Made by a program: the position numbers and the translations under genes
Notes under the pieces: model-generated
The model's database searches: none
What the model was told of the DNA's origin: nothing
What the model saw: only the letters and a program-made list of their open reading frames with translations
Shown here: one piece after another, positions 48,581 to 61,700 of the stretch
How positions within the stretch are numbered: the stretch's first letter is position 1
Layout: each line of letters starts with the position of its first letter
DNA from: Pseudoscleropodium purum
Taxonomy: Eukaryota; Streptophyta; Bryopsida; Hypnales; Brachytheciaceae
Length of the DNA: 64,000 bases
Direction: 5' to 3'
NCBI GenBank assembly: GCA_963969395.1
Contig: OZ017804.1
Coordinates: 7,502,001 to 7,566,000 of the forward strand

Positions 48581-51500
48581 TTGTAAAATTGGGTGAAATT
48601 CACCAATAATGACCTCCAACCAACTTGTTATCAAAATGACGACGAGCTTCATCAAGCATGTTTCTAAGTAATTGGCCAACAGACTTGCTCAGTAAATCTG
48701 GTAGCAAAAAGAGATGCATAGAGTCTGCAAGCAAGTTGCAAGACAAAGAAATAGTCACGGTAGTCTCCATCTTGTCCCCTGTAAGAACCTGTCCTTTGAT
48801 TATCAGTGTGATTTTAGAATCTTTTCTATTCATATAAAAAGCTTGAAGAATACACAAACTTGTGAGTGCATCAAAATACAAACTTGTAGTATTGCAATTG
48901 CATCAATACCCATAGTTGGCTATTAAAGTTCAACCACATAAGTATGACAAGAACTACAAAACAATTCTATGCACTACAACTAGCTAGATTTACAAAATGT
49001 TTTAGTAATATTATAATTGATAGGGTTTACTATAGTTAGGTTTTTGGGAATTTAACTTACATGTTTGCTACAAACATGTGGTTTTTTCAAAATTAGCTTT
49101 GATTGCTTAGTGCACAAATTTAAACTTCTCTTTTGTGACTCAATTGAAGAAGTTAAATCTAAAAAGATTATAGACTCAAGAGTAGCTCACCCAAATTCTT
49201 ATGCCAGCCTGTGCTAATTGGGTAATTGTTTCTGCAACTCCATCTTGCAACTTATCTTCTACAGCTGTAGCTCCTAAGAGTATCTAAAGCATAATCAAGG
49301 ATGCCAATGAAGAAGTCAAATCTATCGTTGCACAAGATCATCCGTTTTTAATTGAGTCAATTTATAAAACATGAAAATAGGATTGTATGTCATTCTCTAA
49401 CTACAATCTCTAGTCAATCATTCAAGAAAAGGAACTCAATTGAAAAAATAATTAACATAATTTGAATACACATCTTCCTCGTTGTTTTAAATTTGTGCAA
49501 ATGATAGCCAAATCATATTACCATGTCTCGTTCAATTGTTTCAGCAGCAATTGCTAGTTGAGCTTGACGATCATCACCTAAAGCACTTGAAATGAGGAAT
49601 CGTCCTGCCCAGGTCTCAAATTCTTTGTCACTCATCTAAAACAAAAAAAATTGTTCAATAACAAATTCAACAATATTTTTTCTTATACTTACTCCAATAA
49701 TGACTTGATTAGATAGCAAGTCTGCATTTTAAAGTATAAACATATGTCTTATTAGCAATTATTTTGGTAGTGACTAAGTAAGATAGGTGCATTCCTCTTC
49801 CACAAGTGCATCCAAAATAAAACAATAATCTTATAGTTTGCTTAGAAATGAACCAATGCAGAATTTAAATCCATGAGAGTTACTATTTGATCCATACCTC
49901 CCGTTCAGCTATACAAAGTGTTCGATAACCATTACGAGAAAACTCTTCAATTTGTTGAACAGTTGTGTTGACTATGGAGGAATTTGGATCTTGTAAACGT
50001 TTGAGAATGGTAGAGTCTGCTCCTTTGCAATAAAGTTTTATACTGCCAAGCTCATATTTCATTCCAATTTCACATATATATGCACTTTTGTAATATAACT
50101 AGATCAATAAAGCCATAGAAACAAAAAAATTCAATAAAATTAGATTGTCTCACAAACTTTTAGACACCATAAAGAGTCTATCTCATGATTCATAAAGAGG
50201 TCTAACCAAATTTGTGATTATACTAAGGCATTTGTATAAGACCTATTGTCATGTATGTGTCAAGATACTAATCAAAAACTCATTTAGCGGAAAAATGGGC
50301 TACTAAACAAACACAAGGCTAGCTATAGGCAACCAAAACCCACAAGTAAATGTAACAAGGGAAATGAAAAGCAACATGTACAAGGAAATTATGTTGATGG
50401 ATATCAACTTGATATTCTACCTTCCTTGTTGATTCTTGCAAATGACACTCATGCGCTTCCGATCCCAAGTAAAATCCAGAACAGCTAAAACAATGTATCT
50501 TTCAAGGCCAACCCCCTATAGAATAATGACAAGAAGATTTTGCATGAGCATAGTGAATTTGAAGGAATAGCCATGTTAATAATTAGCAACCTCAAAAACC
50601 ATGAGAGCTCAAAAAAAAATGCATTCACCTCTAAATAGAGGTGTATCTCCTCTGCACTTCGGAATTCCAAATGGAATCCACATTCTGCGGCTCCCTGGAA
50701 TTCGAAACATGCACACAATTGACCACAAAGTTGGTATTAGTACTAACCCAATGTCAATTGGTGCAAGTTGATTTCTATGGCTGTCATGTGTCAATAGAAT
50801 TACGATTGCATGTAATAAATGCAAAACAACCTTAATGAAACTTCCTACGCATCTTTAGACCAATTGATCAATTATCTAAATAGATAAAATTGCTATACAT
50901 TACAACTTTTCCACATACAATTGTCATAAAAGACCACCAATATCTAAATAGACATGGTTATTTGTTCAACAAGAAAGAAAACCAAACTTCAAAGATTGGT
51001 TGATTTCCTGAACAAGTGCTGCTTCATCTGGAGAAGCTGCTTGGTACTTGATTGAAACTTCTTCCTCAACACGAGGATACACATTGTGGCAAAGTGCAAG
51101 GTGTGTGAAAAAATGACAACAAAGTCTGCCTGTATCATTGTTAGTTGTGAAGTTTTCTCTCAAAACACCATCTTGTGCAACAAGGTGGACAGATGAGTGG
51201 CAACTTGGGGTATTTGTCTCAGAACTCTTCTTTGTAGCATTTGGTTTCTTTCCATATGTGATACCTCCAATTGAACAACAAACAAAAGCCATAATATTTT
51301 GTGTCAAGGTCCCTGTTTTGTCGGTCAAAACATACTCCACCTATGTATGAAAACAATAACAAGGTCTCATTTGAGAACACTACATTTCATAAGATCTCTA
51401 TTAGATTGAAAATACTAATAATAATAGAGCAATGTTATTGTAATCAAACCTTAGATCAACTTTAAGATGATGTTAAATTAATTGAATTTTTCTAAATATT

Positions 51501-54500
51501 AACTTAATAATTACTAGTATAATATCAAGTTAATGCCAAGGCCACCAACATCACACTTATACTAAGACTTTGACAAAATTTGTATTGCACTATCATTAAC
51601 ATAAATCAACATGAGGACTATAAAGGCCTAATGCCAATTAACACAAAAATCTTTGTCAATCTAATTTGGAAGATAATACCTTTTTCTTTTATGAAAACAT
51701 TAATCAATATGATTACTTTGGACAATTGATATACATAAACATATTCCTACAATTAGCAAGGCAAAAATATTGTTGCATTTTAGTGCCTTCGATGTTATAA
51801 AACATAATCTTTCAAATGAATCTAAGTTACCTGACCAAGCTCTTCCAAAAGACCTGATGCACGAGCCAAGGCTGGCCTATTTGCCTTAGGGGAATACATG
51901 TGAAGATCCCAATCAATAAAGAGGCATTGCATGACCTTTACAAGCTCAAGTGACATATATAACGAGATGGGTAGAACCTCATGCAACAATATAAAGAACC
52001 TGCACTTCCAAAATACTTAAATGATAGATTAAAAGAGTTTGACACAATGACAATATATAAAGGCCTCTCTAAATGATGGTAATTGTTCATAAAGAGAGTG
52101 TTTGACATAATCCCAAAATGTTATGTTTGTCACCATAAACTAATTTTAGGCATTTATAATAGAAAATTTGGCTTAAGAATATAGAAATTACCGAATAAAC
52201 CGAATACAAGTTCCTTTGATTCCAACTCCATAATCTGGCCACGTATTAGATTCAATGGAGATATAATAGTAGTGTCCATTCCTCTTCATCCAAACATTGC
52301 CAACGACTGCCAAAGAGAAGGAGATTATAACATTGAAGACGAACATAATTGGTAATATCATGTTGACATGACCATCAAGGTTAGAAACCTACATAATATT
52401 CAAAATATGAGTGAGAAGAAAAGAATGTTTGAAAATAAAAAATGATTTTATAATATACTAATAAAAATTTGGAAACAAACTCCAACCTTTTGTTTAACAC
52501 TTCTCATGTTACGTAGGATCTTTGTATCGTGTCCTGTAAATATAATGCAACCAAGAACCCATGATGTATTTCGGAGGCTAGCTCCTCGTAGTAGGATTTT
52601 GGTTTCATCCAAAAACAATCTCCCTGCACCCTGCGAAAGAGTCGTGGAGCAAGAACTCATGCGATGAACTCATGTGCATGATTAAATCTTATAATAAACT
52701 TTGAATAAGACACTTGCAAACCATCCTCGAGCATCCCCATAACAATCACAAAAAATATAATTCTTCCAATAGAAATCTCATCTCTAGTTAAATGTATGTA
52801 GTGTTTTCAACCCTAGAAGGCCCTATGGTTGTTTTTCAAATCATATAACTCATATTAGTACCATATAATGTTCATCTACATCAAATTATAGAATTGTGTT
52901 TCTTCCAAATTTGTAATTCATCTATTGTAGTTGTTAAAAGGGTAACTAATGTTGATTGTCCATAAATCTACAAGGTAATGTTTAGGAATGATGGTTTTCA
53001 TTCACAACATGTCAAATCTTAGGGGGTATAGTCCGTGAAAAAAATAAGGATACACATACAAATATCCATTAATTTATAGGGGGATATTATTTTTCATCTA
53101 ATATTTTTTGGTATTCTATGATTATATAATTTTATAATTTGGGTCATTAAAAATGGGTCATATATTAATTTTAATTTCCAAATGTAATGAATACATCATA
53201 TACTATTTTTTATAAACTTTTCTTTCCATTGCAATTTTTTTACTTTATTTTTTTCCAAACCCATTGAAATTCAATGACAAACAAAGGGCTTAGAATAGGA
53301 ACTGCCAATTTCCAAAATTAAATGACAACCACCTAAAGCCAACCAACCTCTATTGTAGAAATTAATAAAGTCTATAAAATTATTGAACACTTTGAATATG
53401 CCATTCAAAAGGCAACAATATTTAGTACTTTTAGCCAAAAAATAAAATAAAAAAGGGAGCATCCTAGGTTTAATTTTTTCTAATTGAACCTATTTTTCAA
53501 TATCCTATAGTAGTTTTGAAGACATGCCATGACATTTTTGTACCCTATAATATTAAAAAACAAATCATAATTTTTATCTCAAATGTTTTTTAGGCACCCT
53601 ATCATTTGTTTGCATGTACTTTTCTACTACTACTACTCACTACCTCCCCTAAGTGGTAAATGCATGTTTTTTTGTGTGTTATTGTAGAAAGCCTTCACAA
53701 AAGTTGTTATGAAGAAAAAGATCAAGTATCAATCTTTACAACAAGACTCTATAGAAAGGATCTTGAACCTGAAGTTTAATAGCACCCTCAAATTTGTAGA
53801 GACGATTATTTGGATGCTCGCATTTAATTATCAACCCAGAAAATATTGTTGGAGACATTTTAAAATCTTGAAACACCTTTTGGTATATTGCATGGCGAAT
53901 CTTTAAATATGAATCACCATCAAAATTAGCCGTCTCCACATATGCAAGCCCTGTACTGGTACAACTAAAATCACTGCATTTGATAGTTATAGATTGTAAG
54001 TCAAACAAGTGCAAGAAAATGTAATGTCAATTGCCATGAATCCGCTCAAAGTTAGTGATCTACTATGGTACAAAAGATGTGAGACCAAGTGTAAATAAGA
54101 AGAAGATTTTTTCTATTTTAATTTTTTTTAATAGGTTCATTCTAACTAGTAATGAAGTGATTCTAAGACATGCTAATTCAACTCATGATGGTACAAAATA
54201 CTAGTATATTATATAGCCCCCAAAGTAAGCAAGAAATATAGATACCTTGGGAATCCGAGGAACATAAAAAAACCATATCTGCTGGAAACTCTGTGTCACT
54301 ATTCACCTTCAAGATATCCCCCACTACAACATCCTCCCAAGTCAAAGGCTCAAATATTCCATCCTTCAAAACTTCAGTTTTTTTGTGGTTCACCTACATT
54401 TGTCTCAATCAATTTGAGCTATGATATAGAAAAGAAAATTGAGTTGAAACCCCCCACTAAAAGACTTAGCCATTTTAAATCTTGCCAAGCGTGAAGCCAT

Positions 54501-55413
54501 TGAATATAGATTCTAGAATGTAAACCTTGCCAATTGTAATAAGTATATGCTTTACTAATAGTAAGCAATTGGTGATCAGATCATTGACAAACTACCTCTT
54601 GTTTCATGATGTTCGATTTTTTTACCTAACGTATTTGTATACTATAGCTACACAGAAATCGAGCATCTTGTTTGGTAAATCTCTAGAACAAAAATAAAAG
54701 TTTAAATGATAGCAAAGACATTAGTGCTAAGTGTCTATTGTCTTTTGAACTTTTGTTTATGTTCTAAATGAACTTTAGAATGTGATTGTCCTATAAGTGG
54801 TCATGGAGCTGACAACACAATATCTACCTTTTTGTCAGATTGGTGCCGATTATAGTCACAATGACCATCTTTGATTCCATTTAATAATAGGATACAACAA
54901 AAGGGGATGAAAGTTGTGATCCAACTTGTAGGTGACAACTCTGGTATGAGTTGGAAGAATACAATCAATAGAAAGTAGAAATTTGCTGGATGGGAAAGTT
55001 GATGAAATAGATTATGTGGAAGAAATGACACATAGGTGTATGTTGATGTTGTATAAGCATTTGAACAAAATCTGCAGTTGTCAATTGAAAAGTGTTTTTT
55101 AGTACAAGCAAGAATACTAGACAATAAACAACCAATTTTAAAATTATTATATGTTCAAAATTACAGGTGCAAAGTAGTATTGTGTTTAGGATTATAGATG
55201 CAAAATTTTATTGTCATATTTAGGGTCAAAATGACAATGTAAAGTATTAATGTCATGCTTAGGATTAGAATTACAAGTGCGTAGTATTACTGCCATACAC
55301 AATTCCTATATATAATTGTATTTATTGACTTACTCATTCTCTTGTAAACTGAACTCTCGCCCTAGTCCTGTAACATGGGCACGAATGCTTCGAAAACTAC
55401 TGAATTGTTTTGG
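45029..55413 (-). CDS. P4-type phospholipid-transporting ATPase (aminophospholipid flippase, ALA family)
   Basis: P4-ATPases flip phospholipids to the cytosolic leaflet, usually with an ALIS/CDC50 partner. Exons (minus): 55413-55334, 55071-54828, 54393-54246, 53950-53769, 52630-52487, 52388-52192, 51999-51831, 51340-~50990, ~50515-50421, 50042-49898, 49635-49522, 49283-49191, 48788-48614, 48304-48153, 47674-47478, 46951-46598, 46159-45465, 45156-45029. Phases agree except at the ~50990/50515 junction, which I could not resolve. Motifs in order: [20 protein letters not shown] (TM1), [13 protein letters not shown] (P4 PISL in TM4), DKTGTLT (phosphorylated Asp), [20 protein letters not shown] (nucleotide binding), [16 protein letters not shown] (hinge), then the C-terminal membrane helices. 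The actuator motif normally DGET reads DGDS. Length is about 1200 aa, as expected. The subfamily is unclear: parts resemble ALA2, others ALA3-12. The 5' end may extend to 56654. Confidence 0.93.
48547..48577. repeat. AT dinucleotide microsatellite
   Basis: About 15 uninterrupted AT repeats lie in the flippase intron between the exons ending at 48614 and starting at 48304. Confidence 0.95.
52995..53645 (-). repeat. Dispersed repeat, copy 2, inside a flippase intron
   Basis: The minus strand matches 24005-24970 in the same order of blocks (see copy 1), without the extra 300 bp. It makes up much of the intron between flippase exons 53950-53769 and 52630-52487, so it is an insertion tolerated by splicing. 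Confidence 0.75.
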
Positions 55414-56576
55414 CTGCAATTAATTCCAAAATCCAACAAAAAAGTAGAATTTACTTGATCTTGTTTCCAATTGATTGAACTCAATTATTGTTATCTACAA
55501 CAACTCATCTATTCATATACTTGGTTGGTCATTCATTAGCAAGTAGATGACTAAATTGGTCAATTATAGTCAATCAACACTTCAAAAATGAGGTTGAATA
55601 TTGGTCTACAACTCCCCACTTCAAAATTCAAAAGACTCTCCCACTTATTGATAAAATTTTGCATATGAAACTCAATCTTAGTGACAAAAACTAGATCTTA
55701 GCAGAATTTGTAGCTCAATACTATTAATAATCCCCCAAAGATCACAATTCTACGTGTCAAATTGGCAACCAGTAATTGAAGCCGATGGAATTCATTCAAC
55801 AAAATTGGTTAGGTTAAACTGCTTCTTGGAACCCTAAAAATTTAGGCAAGAAGCACAAAGGATAGCAATAGAAACCAAATACTTTTGACAAAATTCCAAA
55901 GTAAACATCACTCTCACCTTGAAAGCATGTTCAAAGAACTGGCTAAAGCTCTTTGCCCTTGGAATCTCCTCCACATTTTTGTTCAGTTTTTGACGACGAT
56001 AAGTCGTCTTTCAAAGGTCAAGGATGGAGCACCTCTCAATCCAATTCACCAACACAATATGCACATGCCTAATTTACAGAATGATGTGTTTACTACATGC
56101 TTTTGAGTTCCAAGACTTCAAAAAGCTGTGTTGCAGCAGAGATGCAACAGGGCGAAATGAACGACACATAGGATACTGCCATGGAGTCAAACACTGGCTA
56201 CCACCACTTGAAGATAAGTCCTGCTTAATGGCACAAGCCGTTGCTCTTCAATCAGATCGAAACGCCAGAACAACAACCTTGAAGACAGTTTTCAATCAAT
56301 CTTTTCGATTCTGCCATAGCTGCAACAACAGCAAGCAACCCAAAGACTGCAAACCCTACTAGAAAACATCATCATTAGTCCAACTCTTCGTGCTCCTCAC
56401 ATCATGAAAATCACCCGCGCGCTCATCATTTGAAATACACGTGAAACTGATGTCCGAAACTTGAACTACACATAAACGAAACCACCGCTTGAAAAGAAAG
56501 AAAGGCAAGATAAGAACCACACAATCACCTCCCAATCCATCAGAAAACACAAAATACTTCCCCACCTTTCAGTTAC

Positions 56577-56654
56577 CTCGAACACTGGATTTTTAACGTG
56601 CTCAAGAATTAGGGTTTCATACTCCGAAAATCCAGCATAGTTTTGCATGATCAT
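56577..56654 (-). other. Candidate first coding exon of the flippase
   Basis: ATG at 56654 opens 26 codons (MIMQNYAGFSEYETLILEHV...FE) up to a good donor GAG|GTAACT at 56577. It ends in phase 0, which fits the exon beginning at 55413. The sequence has no family signature of its own, and another small exon could lie in the 1.16-kb gap. The GAAACCCTAA-type sequence just upstream is common in plant 5' regions. Confidence 0.35.
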
Positions 56655-58706
56655 GGATCCAGTGATCCAGTAACGAAGCTATTGAGATGGAATTGATTTC
56701 AGCCAGTCTATGAAACCCTAACAAGCTTGCCTCAGTAATAGACGTTTCCCCACATAGGATTTCAGTGGCTGCAAACTTCTTTCGCAAGTGACTGACCTGG
56801 TGAGTAACTTAGTAAGTTTTGGGTCTGCTTCAGTTGTTCTCCTTCTACTGTCTTTCCTTATTAGAATACTGTTTTTCCCCTTTTCCCAAATGCTTCCGAG
56901 TTTGGACGGCTTTTCCTATGTTAGGTTGTAGTGTTGACTCAGTCACGTGCCTGGCTCTTTCCTTCTGTTGCCTTGGACGTCAGTAAGCGTGCAACAACAA
57001 CAACCACCTTTTGTCACTTGTTGGTTTACCATTCTGTTGCAAGTTTCCGTGGATTTGGGGTTTGGTAGCCACAATTTCGCAGACCTGAAATCCTTGACTA
57101 TTGGGAAATTCTTGGGGTTTTGTTTTTGTTTTCTAGCTCTGTGTACTTTGGTTTTTTCACCAGGTTTTGGGGTTCAGTGTCCAAGACAGGAGGTCAGTGA
57201 GAGTTCTGAACTGAAGCTTTTGTCGATGGTCCCGCCATGGCTGGCTCCAAAGATAGCCATAGCCAAGTAGAGTAGCGATTCATGGAGCTTCCTGTACTTC
57301 AAGCACGATGGCGTGTGTCTAGAGACCGCAACTTAGCCAAGTTTTTCTGCAGCTGAGAATTACAAGCTTGACAGGAGAATAATTCGGCAAGAATGTTGTC
57401 CTAGGATTGTCGATCATTCCGTGTCGGATGGAAAAGGGGTTCAGAATATTCCATTGGCAATCACTCGTTAGAATCTGCTACTTGTTGTTGCTGTTGTTTC
57501 TTTTTTTGTTATTGTTATCGTGCTTCTTCTCTTTACAATCCCACGACTCTTTACAACCCAAAGACTCTTTACAACTCTATGAGGTTCCTGTTAGTAGAGG
57601 CCTGGGATGCACTATGTGAGTGTACGAGTTTTTCAGGGTTTTGATCCCGTGTGTTGAGGGATTGCATGTGCGATCGTGAGGGACAGGGTTCTAGTTGGCG
57701 AATAGGGTTTACAAGATCTGCAGATTCGGTGTTGGCTTGAATTAATACTTTCTAGGGTTTTGTATTTGGGTCGCGAATTGGAAACTAAAATTCTACGAAA
57801 GGATTTGGGGTTTCCGGTGAACTCAGGTTCATGTTCGAAAGAGGTGAGCTCTCAACACAATCATCCTAAAGTGGTAATGATCTTAGAGTCTCGGTTCTTG
57901 TCTTCAGAAATTATCCTCTGCTTTCCGAGTCTTATCTACTCCTCTTCTTCAAGTCTCAAGATTTAGTCGTTTAAATCAGTGTGTTCAATTTGCGTCTTGT
58001 GAAACACCGTGTTACTGTAGCGATTCGAGAGCAATGCATGAGCATTTTGTTGTAGGATTTGGCCGTCTGACTAGAATTGTTTTCGACCTCTTCATTGTGT
58101 CTCTCCAAGTCTCTTGTGCCATACTTTTTTCATGTGTGTTTTAAAATTAGATGTATTAGTCTACTGAAACAGTTACCTTTCGAAATTTGAGAGCAGTGCG
58201 TGGGCGTTTTGTTGTAGGATTTATCTAATTAACCTGTGTCCTGCTTATTAGCTGAATTTTGAACTGAAAATGGCTAGGTCAAACTTGGTGGGCATTTTGT
58301 TGTAGGATTTTATCCTGCTTGCTAAAATAGTTTTTGGGTTTTTGAGCTGTACATCATGTCCTTCCAAGCCTCATGTGCCATACTTTCTTATGTATATGGG
58401 TTAAAATTGGATTTATTAGTCTTCTGAAACAGTTACCTTTTTGAAATTTAAGAACAGCGTATGGGCATTATGTTGTAGAATTTATCTTAATAACTTCTGT
58501 CCTGCTTATTAGATTATTAACTGAATTTTGAGCTGAAATTGGCTAGGTCAAACTTGGTGGACTGTCCGTGTTCCGGAGAGAGGAGACCATGGGCCATAGG
58601 GACTTGGACTTTGGCAAGAAACAGCTTGTGGACCGAGAAGAAGAGCTGGAGGTGGGCGACATCATTTTTCGGTCGTAGCCATCGCCAGTTGACGAGTAGG
58701 ACCATC
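56655..58706. promoter_or_regulatory. Shared upstream region of the divergent flippase and VAC14 genes
   Basis: This 2-kb stretch between the candidate flippase start and the VAC14 ATG is less AT-rich than the intergenic DNA. It probably contains the promoters and the VAC14 5' leader. AAACCCTAA and GGGTTT motifs are present. Open frames here (56947-57270, 57407-57619) have no recognisable product. A tandem duplication occupies 58042-58560. A transcription start cannot be fixed from sequence alone. Confidence 0.4.
58042..58560 (+). repeat. Head-to-tail duplication of about 250-270 bp upstream of VAC14
   Basis: Copy A (58042-58291) and copy B (58292-58560) directly abut. Both begin GCATT(T)TGTTGTAGGATTT and end GGCTAGGTCAAACTTGGTGG, and share TGTGCCATACTTT, CTGAAACAGTTACCTTT and TGTCCTGCTTATTAG. 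They differ by scattered substitutions and small indels. Copy B ends 146 bp before the VAC14 start codon. Confidence 0.85.
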
Positions 58707-61700
58707 ATGGCGGATTCCATTACTCCATTGTCTCAATCCGTGCTGCGGAATTTGGCTGATAAGCTCTATGAAAAGCGGAAAACTGCAGCTCTTGAGGTAT
58801 CTTTGCATTTGGCTCCACCTCATTTTCTAAAATTTAACACAATGATTTTCTCATATTTGATAAAATGGCGTGTTTCAAAGCGCTATTCAAGTGCACGGAG
58901 CTTTAAGAATAAGAACTAGAACTAGAGATTTGAGGATCTCTAGAAAAATGTCAATTATGCCATTTTCAGGATAGCACTAAATGTGATATTATGGCGAATT
59001 TTATGATAGTATGATCGATAAATTTATCGTTAAAATTCAATTCTGGAAGTATGACGGTGATGTTGTTGGTTTGATTATAGCTCCTAAGGTAATATCTTTT
59101 TATACTTGTGGTATTGCTTGCAACTCTTACTTTCTCTATTCTGTTATTTTTTCAATTTGTTCTCTTAAGGTAAGGGTTATCCTGAGAATTTTTTTGGATC
59201 GCAAATGAAGTGTTGTGCGAGTTCCGTCACAGCTTGAGACCATGAGTACGATCCTTAGCACTAGCAATTTAAGGTTCTCCGGGTATAAATTGTTGGTATC
59301 ACAATATAGAGCTTGTGTATGGGATCGTATGGGTAGGAGCTTGACGGTCACTTGTTTTGGTGGCATTGATTTCCTCAGGTTGAGAGTGTAGTGAAGTCTC
59401 TCACATCGGCCCAAGATCATGAAAAAATCTCCAGCATTATCCATCTTCTTACTCATGACTTCGCGCTCTCTCCTCAGGCCAATCATCGAAAGGTTAATAA
59501 CCGCTACTCGCCATTACAATTAGCTCCTGGAATTCATGCTCATTTACCAGATACTACTCCGATACGTGAAATTATTGCGTGTCAAACTAATTCTAATTTT
59601 TTCTTTTTCTTTTTTTTCCATTTTTCTTACTTGTATTTTGAATTAGACGTATCAATTTCACCTATATAAAGCAAAGTAGGTTAGTATAAAGCCATGTCCG
59701 ATTTAGTCCTTGATTCGTTAGAAGATTTGTTACAGGTATACAGTTATAACGCTTGATGTAAATTCCAGTGTAACCTATAGAAATGGCACTTTTTGGTGTA
59801 ATTATAGAGAGATGGTGGAAAGATCAGAGTGCATAGTCAATGTTTTCTTGGCATGGAGGCCCTTTTTTAATTATGAAATCTGATTAGTTGAAGTTCTTCT
59901 CTAAGCAGGGTGGGCTCATTGGTTTAGCAGCTGCAACAGTAGGACTTGCATCGGAAGCTGTCCAGCATCTGGAGGTACTGTGCCTATGAGTGACTAGTGT
60001 AAACTTACAACTACGATATATGATTTTAGAATTTAGTAAATTTATAACTTGTGACTTGTTTATAATTGTGAATACTATTGCTCTTTATTGTTTGCAGAAA
60101 ATCGTCCCTCCTGTTCTTAACTCATTTGTAGATGCGGACAGCCGTGTGCGGTACTATGCGTGTGAAGCTCTCTACAACATTGCAAAGGTAAGTCTTTGGT
60201 CCAAGTTTGAAGAATGAAGTTGAGTTTATGCTTTTTCAGATATGAAACAAGACGAAATTTAACCCCTCAGTGCCCAATTTCAAAGTAGATCGTCCACTTT
60301 GGCAGCTATCAGCTGATAATATTGATTTCTGAAACATGTTTCTATTTTCCAAAAATGTAGGGTATGATTTTTTCTTTTCCATTGGTTCATTTTGTCACCT
60401 TCCCTGAGGCTTCTTAATTTATTTATTTTAAGTCCTATGGATATAGAAGTGACCTCTTTTAGCCATTTGGGGACTTCAGTTTTGAGGTATAGAGTTGCTT
60501 CATTTGCTTATGGCTCGTTATTTGCGCAGGTTGCAAGGGGTGATTTCATTGTGTTTTTCAATGACATCTTTGATGCGCTCTGCAAACTCTCAGCAGACTC
60601 GGATCCTAATGTTCAAAGTGCTGCTCACTTGCTGGACCGCCTTGTAAAGGTTGTTAGCTAACCTATTTCTAGTTGAATTGCTTTATAGTATTGAAATTTG
60701 TTCGGTTACTGCTTATAAATTGCTATTTTATTTCAGACAGGCATCATAATAGGTGACTGGATGTTTGGTTGAGAAACAGACAAAATACGGTGCTTGGTTG
60801 GTAGTTTCAGAGTCCTCTTTGGTGGATATCTGACTTGTTATTGCTCTGGAATTCCTTCATTTCGCAGGATATTGTTACAGAAAGTGATCAATTCAGGTTC
60901 ACTTCCTTTTCTTCTCGTACTCTTGTTCTGTAGCATATTCATTGTGATAGTAGTATCTTTTGTAAGAGACATGAAACCCCCCAGCTCAATCGTCAATCTA
61001 GTTTCTTTGCCTGTCAGTAAATATTTATGTGCATGCTTGCATCCCTATTCTTGTTCTTATTTCAATTGGTTATTATTTACTATCAATTTATTGAAATGAA
61101 TTCATGATCTCATGGATGCAGCATTGAGGAATTCATCCCATTATTAAGGGAGCGCATGAACGTACTCAACCCGTTTGTACGTCAATTCTTAGTTGGATGG
61201 ATTACTGTGCTAGACAGTGTCCCAGACATTGACATGCTTGGTTTCCTCCCAGACTTTCTCGATGGTAAATATATCTCAAACCTGTTTCCTTCAATTTCGA
61301 TTCTGCTTCTTTTAATGCAACTGGACAGAAGTGGCCGCTCCTACATATGTTTTTAATTTGAAATAATCATTTCGGAAGCTTCAAGGAAGTTAACTGTGTG
61401 TGCCACTAGAAAGAAGAATTCATGACCCCTATTTTTAAGCAGTAGGAGTATGTTCTGGACGTTACTACAGCCAGCTAATAGCTTACTGCTCTCTGCTTTT
61501 AAGTTTCTTCATTCATGACCAATAAGGGGACTATAAAATCATGGCTGTTGCATTCTTGTAGGGTTATTCAATATGCTCAGTGATACCAGCCATGAGATAC
61601 GACAACAGGCTGATCAAGCTCTTGCAGAATTTCTGCAAGAGATTAAAAATGCACCCGTAAGTACCTAACTTTTTACTGATTCAGGATTGTGCCACTTACA

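Noticed and set aside
50485..50824. Minus-strand frames of 71-77 codons inside the flippase locus
   Set aside because: They do not match any P4-ATPase segment and overlap the real exon near 50515-50421 in another frame, so they were not used as exons.
56947..57619. Possible secreted or membrane peptides (107 and 70 codons) upstream of VAC14
   Set aside because: No recognisable domain and no supporting splice structure. The stretch is more likely 5' flanking or leader sequence.
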